DNA of 64,000 nt, from assembly GCF_020164435.1 (NCBI RefSeq), contig NZ_JAIUDQ010000001.1:186001-250000 (forward strand), given 5' to 3'. A model generated the notes under the pieces. It saw only the letters and a list, made by a program, of their open reading frames with translations. It did no database searches and was not told where the DNA came from. This stretch comes from Phyllobacterium lublinensis. GTDB taxonomy: Bacteria; Pseudomonadota; Alphaproteobacteria; Rhizobiales; Rhizobiaceae. Below, one piece after another: positions 46,302 through 54,556 of this stretch. A program made the position numbers and the translations under genes. Within the stretch, counting starts at the first letter, position 1. Every line of letters begins with the position of its first letter.

Positions 46302-47123
46302 ATGGTCGAGAACGAGACCCGTAAATTCCGCACGCTATTCCTGTCCGACGTTCATCTCGGATCGAAGGGCGCAAAGGCGGGGTTTCTGCTGGATTTCCTG
46401 AAGCACCATGATGCGGACACGATCTATCTCGTCGGCGATATCGTAGATGGCTGGCGTTTGCGCCGCAGCTGGCATTGGCCGCAGGAGCACAATGACATTG
46501 TGCAGAAGCTCCTGCGCAAAAGCCGCAAGGGCGCGCGTATCCTATACATTGCAGGCAACCACGATGAGTTCCTGCGCGACTTCCAGGGGACGCATTTCGG
46601 CGGCATCGAGGTCATGGATCGCACGATGCACGAAACGGCGGATGGCCGGAAGTTTCTGGTCATCCATGGTGATCAGTTCGATGTCGTGGTGCGCAATGCC
46701 CGCCATATCGCCTATCTCGGCGACTGGGCCTATGATGCAGCGCTTGCCATAAACACCATCATGAACAAGGTACGGCGCACGCTCGGTCTGCGCTATTGGT
46801 CGTTCTCCGCATGGGCGAAATTCCGTGTCAAGAAAGCGGTTAATTTCATCGGCTCTTTCCAGACGGTCGTTTCAGACGAAGCGCGCCGCATCGGTGCCGA
46901 TGGCGTGATTTGCGGGCACATCCATCATGCAACGATCGAACACATCGACGGCATCGAGTACATCAATACCGGGGATTGGGTGGAAAGCTGCACGGCGATT
47001 GTCGAGCACTTCGACGGTCGCATGGAACTCCTTTCCTGGACACATCTGATCGGCGAGCAGGCCGGGTTTGCGCCTGTTGTCCGGCTGGACTCGAAGCGTC
47101 CAAAGGCGGCGAATGCCGCCTGA
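46302..47123 (+). CDS. UDP-2,3-diacylglucosamine diphosphatase-like metallophosphoesterase
   Basis: A 273-residue calcineurin-fold phosphoesterase (LpxH-like, COG2908). Metal-binding motifs are SDVHLGSKGAK, VGDIVDGW, IAGNHDEF, VIHGDQFD and ICGHIHHA. LpxH hydrolyses UDP-diacylglucosamine in lipid A synthesis, but many alphaproteobacteria use LpxI for that step, so the role here is uncertain; pairing with a GT4 gene suggests envelope glycolipid metabolism. ATG 46302 follows GGAGA. Its 3' end overlaps the next gene by 11 bases. Confidence 0.85.
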   Translation: MVENETRKFRTLFLSDVHLGSKGAKAGFLLDFLKHHDADTIYLVGDIVDGWRLRRSWHWPQEHNDIVQKLLRKSRKGARILYIAGNHDEFLRDFQGTHFGGIEVMDRTMHETADGRKFLVIHGDQFDVVVRNARHIAYLGDWAYDAALAINTIMNKVRRTLGLRYWSFSAWAKFRVKKAVNFIGSFQTVVSDEARRIGADGVICGHIHHATIEHIDGIEYINTGDWVESCTAIVEHFDGRMELLSWTHLIGEQAGFAPVVRLDSKRPKAANAA

Positions 47124-48195
47124 GGGAAACGCCCAGCCAAAACGGCTCGTCATTGTTTCGGACGCCTGGCACCCTCAGGTGAACGGTGTCGTGCGGACCC
47201 TGACAAAGCTGCGCGAACAGATGGAGGCTCGCGGCTTTGAAGTAACCATCATCTCCCCCGCCGACTATCATTCCGCACCGTGCCCCACCTATCCGGAAAT
47301 TCGTCTGGCGCTGACCCTTCCGATCTCTGTCAGGGCTCGGATAGAGGCGCTCCAGCCGGCGTTCGTCCATATCGCTACCGAAGGGCCGCTTGGCATCATG
47401 GCGCGCAGCGCATGCCTGAAGAACAATTGGCGCTTCACCACCAGCTTTCATACGCGCTTTCCCGAATATCTGCGCGAACGGCTGCCGATCCCGCTTTCAT
47501 GGTCCTATCGCTTCCTGCGGCGTTTCCACAATGCAGCGGAAAGTTGCCTTGTCCCGACGCAATCCATCCATGACGAACTCTTGGCGCGCGGCTTCAAGAC
47601 CTTGAAGGTGTGGACGCGCGGCGTCGATCGCCAGCTTTTCCGCCCCCAGCCCGAGGTGGATATCGGCCTGCCCAAACCGGTTTTCCTGTGTGTCGGCCGC
47701 GTTGCACCGGAAAAGAATCTCGAGGCATTCCTGTCACTTGATCTGCCCGGTACGAAACTCGTCGTTGGCGCCGGTCCTGACCTCGACGAACTGAAGCGCA
47801 AATATCCCGACGCGGTGTTCGCCGGCAAGAAGGAGGGCGAAGAGCTTGCCCGCTACTATGCCGGTTCCGACGTCTTCGTATTTCCGAGCCGTACCGATAC
47901 GTTCGGCCTCGTGCTGCTGGAGGCCATCGCCTGCGGCCTGCCGGTTGCCGGTTATCCCGTACCGGGGCCAAAGGACGTGATCGGCGTCTCCGGGGCGGGG
48001 GTCCTGTCCGATGATTTGCAGACGGCCGCTCTCGAAGCGTGGAGGATGGGCCGCGTCGATCCGGAAGTCAGGCTTCAGGGATTCAGCTGGGAAGCCTGCG
48101 CCGACATTTTCGAGAGTATCCTCACCACCGTCGTCGGGAAGAGAGAACTGCCGGTCGGCAGCGTGAAACCAAACCGGATTGCATCGGCGCGCTAG
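47113..48195 (+). CDS. GT4 family glycosyltransferase
   Basis: A 360-residue GT-B glycosyltransferase of family GT4. The N-terminal Rossmann half has VSDAWHPQVNGVVRTLTKL, and the C-terminal donor-binding half has LCVGRVAPEKNLEAFL and the E-x7-E-type motif FPSRTDTFGLVLLEAIACGLPVAGYPV. The pattern resembles alpha-mannosyl/glucuronosyl diacylglycerol-type enzymes, and such a glycolipid role is possible but inferred. ATG 47113 lies inside the end of the phosphoesterase gene, so translation is coupled. Confidence 0.88.
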   Translation: MPPEGNAQPKRLVIVSDAWHPQVNGVVRTLTKLREQMEARGFEVTIISPADYHSAPCPTYPEIRLALTLPISVRARIEALQPAFVHIATEGPLGIMARSACLKNNWRFTTSFHTRFPEYLRERLPIPLSWSYRFLRRFHNAAESCLVPTQSIHDELLARGFKTLKVWTRGVDRQLFRPQPEVDIGLPKPVFLCVGRVAPEKNLEAFLSLDLPGTKLVVGAGPDLDELKRKYPDAVFAGKKEGEELARYYAGSDVFVFPSRTDTFGLVLLEAIACGLPVAGYPVPGPKDVIGVSGAGVLSDDLQTAALEAWRMGRVDPEVRLQGFSWEACADIFESILTTVVGKRELPVGSVKPNRIASAR

Positions 48196-48416
48196 ATCGC
48201 GGTGGCGATGGACAGTTGGACATTCCCGCCGGCAATGGCGCGCAGATATCAATCTGTCACTCCGGCCTCGCAGTTGGTCTGCGCGACCAGGTTTGGCAAC
48301 GACATAATTTCACCCGCATTTCTAGGCGTCCGTTGAATTTCGTGATAGTTGCGCATTGTGGGCAACGCACGGTTGCGATTCTGCCTCGACCAATCCGACC
48401 TTCCGAAAGTCCTCCA

Positions 48417-49622
48417 ATGATAGCCGCCGCCTCAGCGGACACCTACCAGGAAAAGCCGCCTCGTTTCGAGCTGCGTGTTGCCCTGGCCTATTTCGCGATC
48501 TTCACTTCCAGCGGACTGCATCTGCCTTATTTCCCTCTATGGCTGGAATACCGTGCGCTGACGCCGACCCAGATCGCCATTGTCCTGTCGATGCCGCTGT
48601 TCGTCCGGGTCATCGCCGCGCCACTCGTTTCCATGCTGGCGGATCGATCGAACGACAGGGCGCATATTCTCAGCATTGCGACTGTCCTGGCCGTCATCGT
48701 TGCGGCCTTCTATTTTGTGCCATTCGGCTTTGTCGGCATTCTGATCGTTTCACTGGCGCTCGCGCCGCCGTGGACCTCACAGGTGCCGCTTGCTGATACG
48801 ATCGCGCTGTCGGGCGTGCGCCGATATGGCGCCGATTTTGCGAAGATGCGGGTGTGGGGATCGATTTCGTTCCTGCTGACCTCCTTCATCGGTGGAATTT
48901 TCATCCAGCGGGTGGGTGAACACATCATCCCGTGGGCACTCCTCGTGCTTCTCGCCGCCGCATGTGCGGTAAGTTTCATCGTCCCGCGTATCGGCAAGCC
49001 GCGTCGATTGTCGCCGCTTTCAGATGTCGACATGGCCGATGCCGGCAGGGCGTTGCGCAGGCCCGCCTTCGTTACGTTCCTGATAGCGACCGGCATCACA
49101 CAGGCCAGCCATGCCTATGGCTACAGTTTCTCAGCGATCTATTGGAAGTCGATCGGCATTGAGGAAACGATGATCGGTGCGCTCTGGTCGATCTCGGTTG
49201 TTGCTGAAGTGATCATGTTCACCTGCTTTCGCCGGGTCTTCGGTAGCATACACCCGGCCAGGGTGTTGATGATCGGTTCGGCGGTGGCCATGTTCCGGTG
49301 GACAGCGTTCCCGCTCATAGCCCCGGCGGGTTTCGGTGTAGTGGGATTCCTGCTTATCCAGAGCCTGCATGCCTTTTCATTCGCGCTGTCGTTCCTGGGC
49401 ATGCAGAAGATGATTGCGCTGACCATCCCCGAAGAACGCGGTGGGACCGCGCAGGGGCTGTCGACGTTTTTCATCGGCACGTCGCTTGCCATCGTCACGA
49501 TGGTTTCAGGTCCGCTTTACAGTCTAAGCGGGATTTACGGGTTCTATGTGATGGTGGCGCTTGCGGCGTGCGGCCTCTTGCTGGCGAATGTCTCGCTGAG
49601 GCTCGAACAGCGGGAGAAGTAG
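48417..49622 (+). CDS. MFS transporter of the phenylpropionate permease-like family
   Basis: A 401-residue membrane carrier with about 12 helices. The N-terminal RVALAYFAIFTSSGLHLPYFPLWLE, LADRSNDRAH loop and YGADFAKMRVWGSISFLL segment match the PPP/HcaT-type family (MFS_1_like), named for 3-phenylpropionate but with broad or unknown substrates. ATG 48417 gives a complete first helix. It is followed on the opposite strand by the epimerase gene. Confidence 0.87.
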   Translation: MIAAASADTYQEKPPRFELRVALAYFAIFTSSGLHLPYFPLWLEYRALTPTQIAIVLSMPLFVRVIAAPLVSMLADRSNDRAHILSIATVLAVIVAAFYFVPFGFVGILIVSLALAPPWTSQVPLADTIALSGVRRYGADFAKMRVWGSISFLLTSFIGGIFIQRVGEHIIPWALLVLLAAACAVSFIVPRIGKPRRLSPLSDVDMADAGRALRRPAFVTFLIATGITQASHAYGYSFSAIYWKSIGIEETMIGALWSISVVAEVIMFTCFRRVFGSIHPARVLMIGSAVAMFRWTAFPLIAPAGFGVVGFLLIQSLHAFSFALSFLGMQKMIALTIPEERGGTAQGLSTFFIGTSLAIVTMVSGPLYSLSGIYGFYVMVALAACGLLLANVSLRLEQREK

Positions 49623-49637
49623 GTTGCGCAGTCCAAC

Positions 49638-50621
49638 CTACCCCCATAATGCCGGCTTCGGCGGCGACACGCGGCTGCCCTCGAAAACCAGGCCAGGCCT
49701 GCGATCTTCCTTCAGGATCAACGGTCCGTCCAGATCAACAAAATCGGCGTCCTGAGCAAGGAGCACGGCGGGAGCCATCGCCAGCGACGTTCCGACCATG
49801 CAGCCGACCATGATCCCGAAGCCGAGCTCGCGCGCACGCTTCTGCATGCGCAATGCTTCGGTCAGCCCGCCCGTCTTGTCGAGTTTTATGTTGATGCTGT
49901 CATAACGGCCGAGCAAAGTGTGAAGATCGTCCGTGCCGTGGGCACTCTCATCCGCACATATCGGCACCGGATGGGGTATCCTGGCCAGAATCGCGTCCTT
50001 TCCGGCAAGCAAGGGTTGCTCGATCAACACGACTCCAGCCTTGGCGGCAGCCAGCATGTTCTCCACAATATTGTCGTCGGTCCAGCCTTCATTCGCGTCG
50101 AGAATGATGCGGCTTGCGGGTGCCGCCCGTGCGATGGCGCGAATGCGCTCGGCGTCGTTTTCGCCGCCAACCTTGACCTTAATCAAGGGGCGGTCGGCAA
50201 ACGCCATTGCCGAGGCGGCCATGGTGTGGGCATCGCCAAACGAGATCGTCACAGCGGTCGTCAAATCGCGCAAAGGCGGCAGCCCTGCGATCTGTCGCGC
50301 GGATGTTCCGCTCCGCTTAGCCTCCAGATCCCACAAGGCGCAGTCGACTGCATTGCGGGCTGCACCGGCGCCAATCAGCTTTTGCAAGTCCTCTCGAGTG
50401 ATGCCGTTTGTCAACGCGTCCCGCAGGCTTTCGATTTCTGCGCAAACCGAATCGAGACTTTCGCCGTAACGGCCGTAGGGCACGCACTCGCCCCGACCGC
50501 TATGGCCGTCCTCTGTCAATGTGCACAGTACCACGGCCGCCTCGGTTTTGGAGCCGCGTGAGATCGTGAAAGTTCCTGCGATCGGCCAGCGCTCGACGCT
50601 CAACTCCAGTCGTATTGTCAT
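49638..50621 (-). CDS. dipeptide (L-Ala-D/L-Glu) epimerase, enolase superfamily
   Basis: A 327-residue enolase-superfamily enzyme that inverts the second residue of L-Ala-D-Glu from peptidoglycan turnover, making it usable. The capping domain is N-terminal; barrel landmarks are IKVKVGG (acid/base Lys), ILDANEGW, LIEQPL and ICADESAHG (metal-binding Asp/Glu/Glu), then SINIKLDKTGGLTEA (second Lys). ATG 50621 has GGAGG upstream. The exact dipeptide specificity is not predictable, and some relatives act on other substrates. Confidence 0.9.
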   Translation of the reverse strand: MTIRLELSVERWPIAGTFTISRGSKTEAAVVLCTLTEDGHSGRGECVPYGRYGESLDSVCAEIESLRDALTNGITREDLQKLIGAGAARNAVDCALWDLEAKRSGTSARQIAGLPPLRDLTTAVTISFGDAHTMAASAMAFADRPLIKVKVGGENDAERIRAIARAAPASRIILDANEGWTDDNIVENMLAAAKAGVVLIEQPLLAGKDAILARIPHPVPICADESAHGTDDLHTLLGRYDSINIKLDKTGGLTEALRMQKRARELGFGIMVGCMVGTSLAMAPAVLLAQDADFVDLDGPLILKEDRRPGLVFEGSRVSPPKPALWG

Positions 50622-50709
50622 ATTCCCTCCGGCTGAATGCTTCAGTCCAAACCTGACAGGGTCTAATTGTTCAAGTGACATCAGCATAGAGACTCGATAT
50701 GTGTGTGTG

Positions 50710-51885
50710 ATGTTGACCGATAGAGCAAACAATTCAAGTGCTTCTACCGCCGCACATCCCCACGTTGAATTCAGCAAGGATGGCGATCGTGCGACGATCG
50801 CGCTATCGGGCGCATGGACAACGCGCAACGTCCGTCGCGTCGACGACCGCATGCGCGAGATTGGACACGCGAATGGCTTCTCAAGCGCAGTAATTGACCT
50901 TTCGGGCGTGCAAATGCTCGATACTGCGGGAACTTGGCTGGTTGAGCGCCTGCGAACCGCGCTCATGCAGGCTGGCAAGGAGGTCCGGATCGAGGGGCAG
51001 TCCGCGAGCTGGGGGGCCCTGTTCGATGCGGTGGGCGAAGCCGCCGCAGCACCTTCGGACGTGGTTCCGGTTGAGCATCCGTCGTTGCTGATTCGCTTCC
51101 TGGAGACGATTGGGAAAACCGTCTACGCCTTTGGCGGCGACTTCATGAAATCCATGCACATCCTGGGAGCGACCGTTCGTGGTGCCCAGATGAAGGGCAG
51201 CGGAAGAAGCGGCATCAGACCTGCAGCCATCGTCCATCAGATCGACAGCATGGGCATCGGAGCAGTTCCAGTCGTCGTGCTGATGTCGACCATCATTGGT
51301 GCGATTATCGCGCAGCAAGGCGCATTTCAGCTTCGCTACTTCGGCGCCGAGATATTTGTCGTCGATCTCGTCGGCATTCTTGTATTGCGCGAGATCGGCG
51401 TATTGCTGACCGCGATCATGATCGCCGGCCGTTCCGGAAGCGCCATTACGGCTGAAATCGGTTCGATGAAGATGCGCGAGGAGACCGATGCGCTCACCGT
51501 CATTGGTCTCAACCCCGTCGGTGTACTGGTATTCCCGCGGCTGGTGGCGCTGGTTATTTCCCTGCCGTTGTTGACCATCATCGCCGATTTTGCAGCGCTT
51601 GGCGGAGCAATCGCAATTACATGGGCCTATTCGGGAATCACACCCGATGCGTTCATCCAGCGATTGCGCGATGCCATCGACCTGTCGAGTTATCTCGCCG
51701 GTCTGATCAAGGCGCCCTTCATGGCGATGATAATTGGCATCATGGCCTCGGTCGAAGGCATGAAGGTTGGCGGCAGCGCAGAATCGCTCGGCCAGCGTGT
51801 GACCGCATCAGTGGTCAAATCAATCTTCGTCGTTATCGTGGTCGATGGTATTTTTGCCATCTTCTATGCATCGATCAATTTTTGA
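50710..51885 (+). CDS. Mla-like ABC transporter permease with fused STAS (MlaB-MlaE) domain
   Basis: A 391-residue protein combining an N-terminal STAS domain (about residues 18-110, SAVIDLSGVQMLDTAGTWLVERL) with an MlaE membrane permease (about 140-391, IGAVPVVVLMSTIIGAIIAQQG ... MKMREETDALTVIGLNPVGVLVFPRLVAL). In E. coli, MlaB and MlaE are separate. The protein should sit in the inner membrane and move phospholipids with MlaF and MlaD. ATG 50710 is the first in-frame start after the divergent promoter region. Confidence 0.93.
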   Translation: MLTDRANNSSASTAAHPHVEFSKDGDRATIALSGAWTTRNVRRVDDRMREIGHANGFSSAVIDLSGVQMLDTAGTWLVERLRTALMQAGKEVRIEGQSASWGALFDAVGEAAAAPSDVVPVEHPSLLIRFLETIGKTVYAFGGDFMKSMHILGATVRGAQMKGSGRSGIRPAAIVHQIDSMGIGAVPVVVLMSTIIGAIIAQQGAFQLRYFGAEIFVVDLVGILVLREIGVLLTAIMIAGRSGSAITAEIGSMKMREETDALTVIGLNPVGVLVFPRLVALVISLPLLTIIADFAALGGAIAITWAYSGITPDAFIQRLRDAIDLSSYLAGLIKAPFMAMIIGIMASVEGMKVGGSAESLGQRVTASVVKSIFVVIVVDGIFAIFYASINF

Positions 51886-51896
51886 GCGCCGCGGAA

Positions 51897-52766
51897 ATGA
51901 CACCAACAGCCAGCAGACAGAACGGCGGACCGGACGCAAGGGAGGTCATCCTTTCCGTTGAGGATGTCAGCGTGTCGTTCGGCCGGGCTAAAATTCTCGA
52001 CAAGCTTTCGCTTGATGTCTACCGCGGCGAGATACTGGGCTTTGTGGGAGCGTCGGGGACTGGCAAATCGGTGCTGATGCGCGCGATCCTGGGCCTGAAC
52101 CAGAAGCAAAGCGGCAAGATTACCATATTCGGCCATGATCTGGATCGCGCGTCAGAACAGGAACGGCTGGGCGTCGACATGCGGATAGGCGTCCTGTTTC
52201 AGCAGGGCGCGCTGTTCTCATCGCTGACTGTCCTGGAGAATATTCAGGTTCCGATGCGCGAGTATCTCGATATCCCGCAACGGTTGATGGATGAACTTGC
52301 ACGTCTGAAGATAGAACTGGTCGGCCTGAAACCCGATACGGCGGAAAAATATCCTTCGGAACTCTCGGGCGGCATGATCAAGCGTGCCGCACTCGCCCGC
52401 GCCTTGTCGCTCGATCCGGAGATTGTCTTTCTCGATGAACCAACCTCGGGCCTTGACCCGATCGGTGCTGCGGAGTTCGACGAGCTGATTGCGAATCTGC
52501 GCGATACGATGGGTTTGACAGTATACATGGTGACCCACGATCTCGACAGCCTGTTCGCCGTTTGCGACCGAATCGCTGTATTGGGTAAGAAGAAGGTTCT
52601 CGTCGAAGGAACCATCGAGGATATGCTGGCGTTTGACGATCCGTGGGTTCAGGAATATTTCCGCGGTAAGCGAGCTCGCCAGATTGTTAACAACGGTACT
52701 GTCAGGCGGCGTTCGGGAGGCGATCGGGCCGCGCCAGGCCCCGTTCAGGAACAGCAGGGTCAATAA
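51897..52766 (+). CDS. MlaF-like ABC transporter ATPase
   Basis: A 289-residue ATPase driving the Mla-like lipid transporter. Walker A is GASGTGKSVLMRA (about residues 48-60), Q-loop VLFQQGALFSSLTVLENI, signature LSGGMIKRAALARALSLD and Walker B IVFLDEPTSGLDPIGAAEF. It starts 11 bases after the permease gene and has a C-terminal Arg/Gly-rich tail. The same strand and spacing indicate a single operon with mlaE, mlaD and the lipoprotein gene. Confidence 0.93.
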   Translation: MTPTASRQNGGPDAREVILSVEDVSVSFGRAKILDKLSLDVYRGEILGFVGASGTGKSVLMRAILGLNQKQSGKITIFGHDLDRASEQERLGVDMRIGVLFQQGALFSSLTVLENIQVPMREYLDIPQRLMDELARLKIELVGLKPDTAEKYPSELSGGMIKRAALARALSLDPEIVFLDEPTSGLDPIGAAEFDELIANLRDTMGLTVYMVTHDLDSLFAVCDRIAVLGKKKVLVEGTIEDMLAFDDPWVQEYFRGKRARQIVNNGTVRRRSGGDRAAPGPVQEQQGQ

Positions 52767-52774
52767 AGCAGGCA

Positions 52775-53767
52775 ATGGAAACCAAAGCCAACTATGTTCT
52801 GGTCGGTATCTTCACGCTGGTGATCTGTGCGCTCGCTTTCGGATTCGTCTATTGGATTGCGCGTTACGGCGACCGGAGCGAAACCGCGACCCTCGAAATC
52901 CGAATTCTTGGATCGGTTACTGGTCTGTCGGAAGGCAGCCAGGTGCTGTTCAACGGCATCAAGGTCGGCAGTGTGCGGCGGCTGTTTATCGACGCCAACA
53001 ATCCGGATGCGGTTATCGCACAGACAGAAGTCAATGCCACGACGCCGATCACGCGATCGACGCAGGCCACGCTTGGCTTTGCCGGCCTGACCGGACAGGC
53101 CTTCATTGAGCTCAAGGGTGGCAAGCTCAACGAACCGAACCTGCTGGAGGAGGCCGCCAAGGACGACCAGGTGGCCCGCATGGACGCCGACCCCTCCGTG
53201 GTAAACAACCTTTTGCAGAAAGCACAGGCCATTCTCGAGCGTGTCGATGGTGCGGTGAGCACCATCGAGAGCTTCATCACCGAAGTGAAGGGGCCGCTGG
53301 TCGATACGGTCAACAACACGAAGAAGTTTACCGACGCACTTGCCAGCAATTCCGAGGTTATTGACAAGTTCAGTCAAAGCGCTGAGGACGTACAGGCTGT
53401 CGTCCAGGAAGCGCGTGAAATGATGACGAAGCTCAACTCGGCATCAACACGAGTTGATGGCGTTTTGGCCAAGCTGGACAAGCAATTGTCGGATCAGGAT
53501 GGCAGTGTCGTGCGCGAAGCGCGCGATACGCTCAAGTCCTATCGCGTCATGGCCGACAATCTCAATGCCCGGCTCGGACCCATCACCGACAACATCAACC
53601 GATTCTCCGGCCAGGGCCTTCGCGATGTTCAGGCGCTGGTTACCGAGAGCCGTCAATCGGTCCAGCGCATCGAGCGAGCCATATCGGATCTTGAAAAGAA
53701 CCCGCAGCGCGTGATTTTCGGCGGCGGCGGTAGTGTTCCGGAATATGACGGTCGCACGCGCCGTTGA
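52775..53767 (+). CDS. MlaD-like MCE domain protein
   Basis: A 330-residue periplasmic, inner-membrane-anchored lipid-binding protein. An N-terminal helix (ANYVLVGIFTLVICALAFGFVYWI, about residues 4-27) is followed by an MCE domain (about 38-118, VTGLSEGSQVLFNGIKVGSVRRL and TPITRSTQATLGFAGLTGQAFIELKGG) and a long helical C-terminus. MlaD forms the hexameric ring receiving lipid from the permease. It starts eight bases after the ATPase gene. Confidence 0.93.
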   Translation: METKANYVLVGIFTLVICALAFGFVYWIARYGDRSETATLEIRILGSVTGLSEGSQVLFNGIKVGSVRRLFIDANNPDAVIAQTEVNATTPITRSTQATLGFAGLTGQAFIELKGGKLNEPNLLEEAAKDDQVARMDADPSVVNNLLQKAQAILERVDGAVSTIESFITEVKGPLVDTVNNTKKFTDALASNSEVIDKFSQSAEDVQAVVQEAREMMTKLNSASTRVDGVLAKLDKQLSDQDGSVVREARDTLKSYRVMADNLNARLGPITDNINRFSGQGLRDVQALVTESRQSVQRIERAISDLEKNPQRVIFGGGGSVPEYDGRTRR

Positions 53768-53827
53768 CTTTAACCGATTCGCAACGCATGAAGGTCATGA
53801 GACCGAAGTGCTTCGTGGGGACAGGGA

Positions 53828-54415
53828 TTGGTGAACTCGAAAGTGACAGTTGCCGTTCTGCTGATGGCTTTGTCCGTTTCAGCCTGCGCCAGCTCCAAGA
53901 AGCTTGATACGTTCGACCTCACCAGTGCGACTCCTTCCGTGACTTCACCGAGGAAGTCAGGTCGACAAATCCTTATAGCAGCACCATCGGCACTCAAGGC
54001 ACTCGACGGCGAAAACGTCGTCGTCAGATCGGGACAGAATTCGATTTCCTATCTCAAGGGGGCCCAGTGGGCCGATCGACTGCCGAACATCGTGCAGTCG
54101 CGCCTGGCACAGGCATTCGAGAGCACCCATCGTCTTGGCGGTGTGGGGCGGCCGGGCGATGGGCTTGCTATCGACTACCAGGTCATCAGCGAAATCCGGA
54201 CCTTTGACATAGATGCCTCGGCGGGCGAAACCGCAGTCGTCGAAATAGCGGTCAAGATCCTGAACGACAAGAACGGGACAGTGCGCTCATCACGTGTGTT
54301 TCGGTCGACCTCTCCAGTTGGCGGTCCTGGCAATGCGTCCTACATCGCCGCCCTCGACCGGGCATTCGAAAGCACGACAGGCGACATAGTCACTTGGACG
54401 CTGTCGATCATCTGA
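53828..54415 (+). CDS. ABC-type transport auxiliary lipoprotein
   Basis: A 195-residue lipoprotein (PqiC/ABC_trans_aux-like). The signal peptide ends in a lipobox, LSVSACASSKK, with Cys as the lipidation site; the ABC_trans_aux domain follows (YDL-like FDLTSATP, then LDGENVVVRSGQNSISYLKGAQWADRLPNIVQSRLAQAFE). It likely anchors the Mla-like complex to the outer membrane. The start is TTG 53828 or GTG one codon later; no ATG lies in place. Last gene of the operon. Confidence 0.88.
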   Translation: MVNSKVTVAVLLMALSVSACASSKKLDTFDLTSATPSVTSPRKSGRQILIAAPSALKALDGENVVVRSGQNSISYLKGAQWADRLPNIVQSRLAQAFESTHRLGGVGRPGDGLAIDYQVISEIRTFDIDASAGETAVVEIAVKILNDKNGTVRSSRVFRSTSPVGGPGNASYIAALDRAFESTTGDIVTWTLSII

Positions 54416-54507
54416 ACCCAGACGCTATTTCATTTTGCAACAATGTCTGCGTGGTTCGGGAACCACGCATCATGGCTTGCACGGTTCTACTTCCAGAGCT
54501 TACCAAC

Positions 54508-54538
54508 AAAAAACGCGGCCCTGGAGGCCGCGTTTTTT
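54508..54538 (+). terminator. bidirectional terminator between Mla-like operon and growth-pole gene
   Basis: A perfect 13-bp stem (AAAAAACGCGGCC / GGCCGCGTTTTTT) with a 5-base loop, with a T-run after it on the plus strand and an equivalent T-run on the minus strand. It serves both convergent transcripts. Confidence 0.92.
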
Positions 54539-54556
54539 CGTGTCATTGGCTTCGCG

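Noticed and set aside
47068-47112. Longer N-terminal start for the GT4 gene inside the phosphoesterase gene
   Set aside because: The extra 15 residues are Arg-rich and do not fit the family start; the ATG at 47113 places the Rossmann motif correctly.
48257-48442. A 61-codon minus-strand frame with several cysteines (RCPQC, LCRC)
   Set aside because: It overlaps the MFS gene start, lacks a convincing ribosome-binding site and matches no known family, so it is likely chance.
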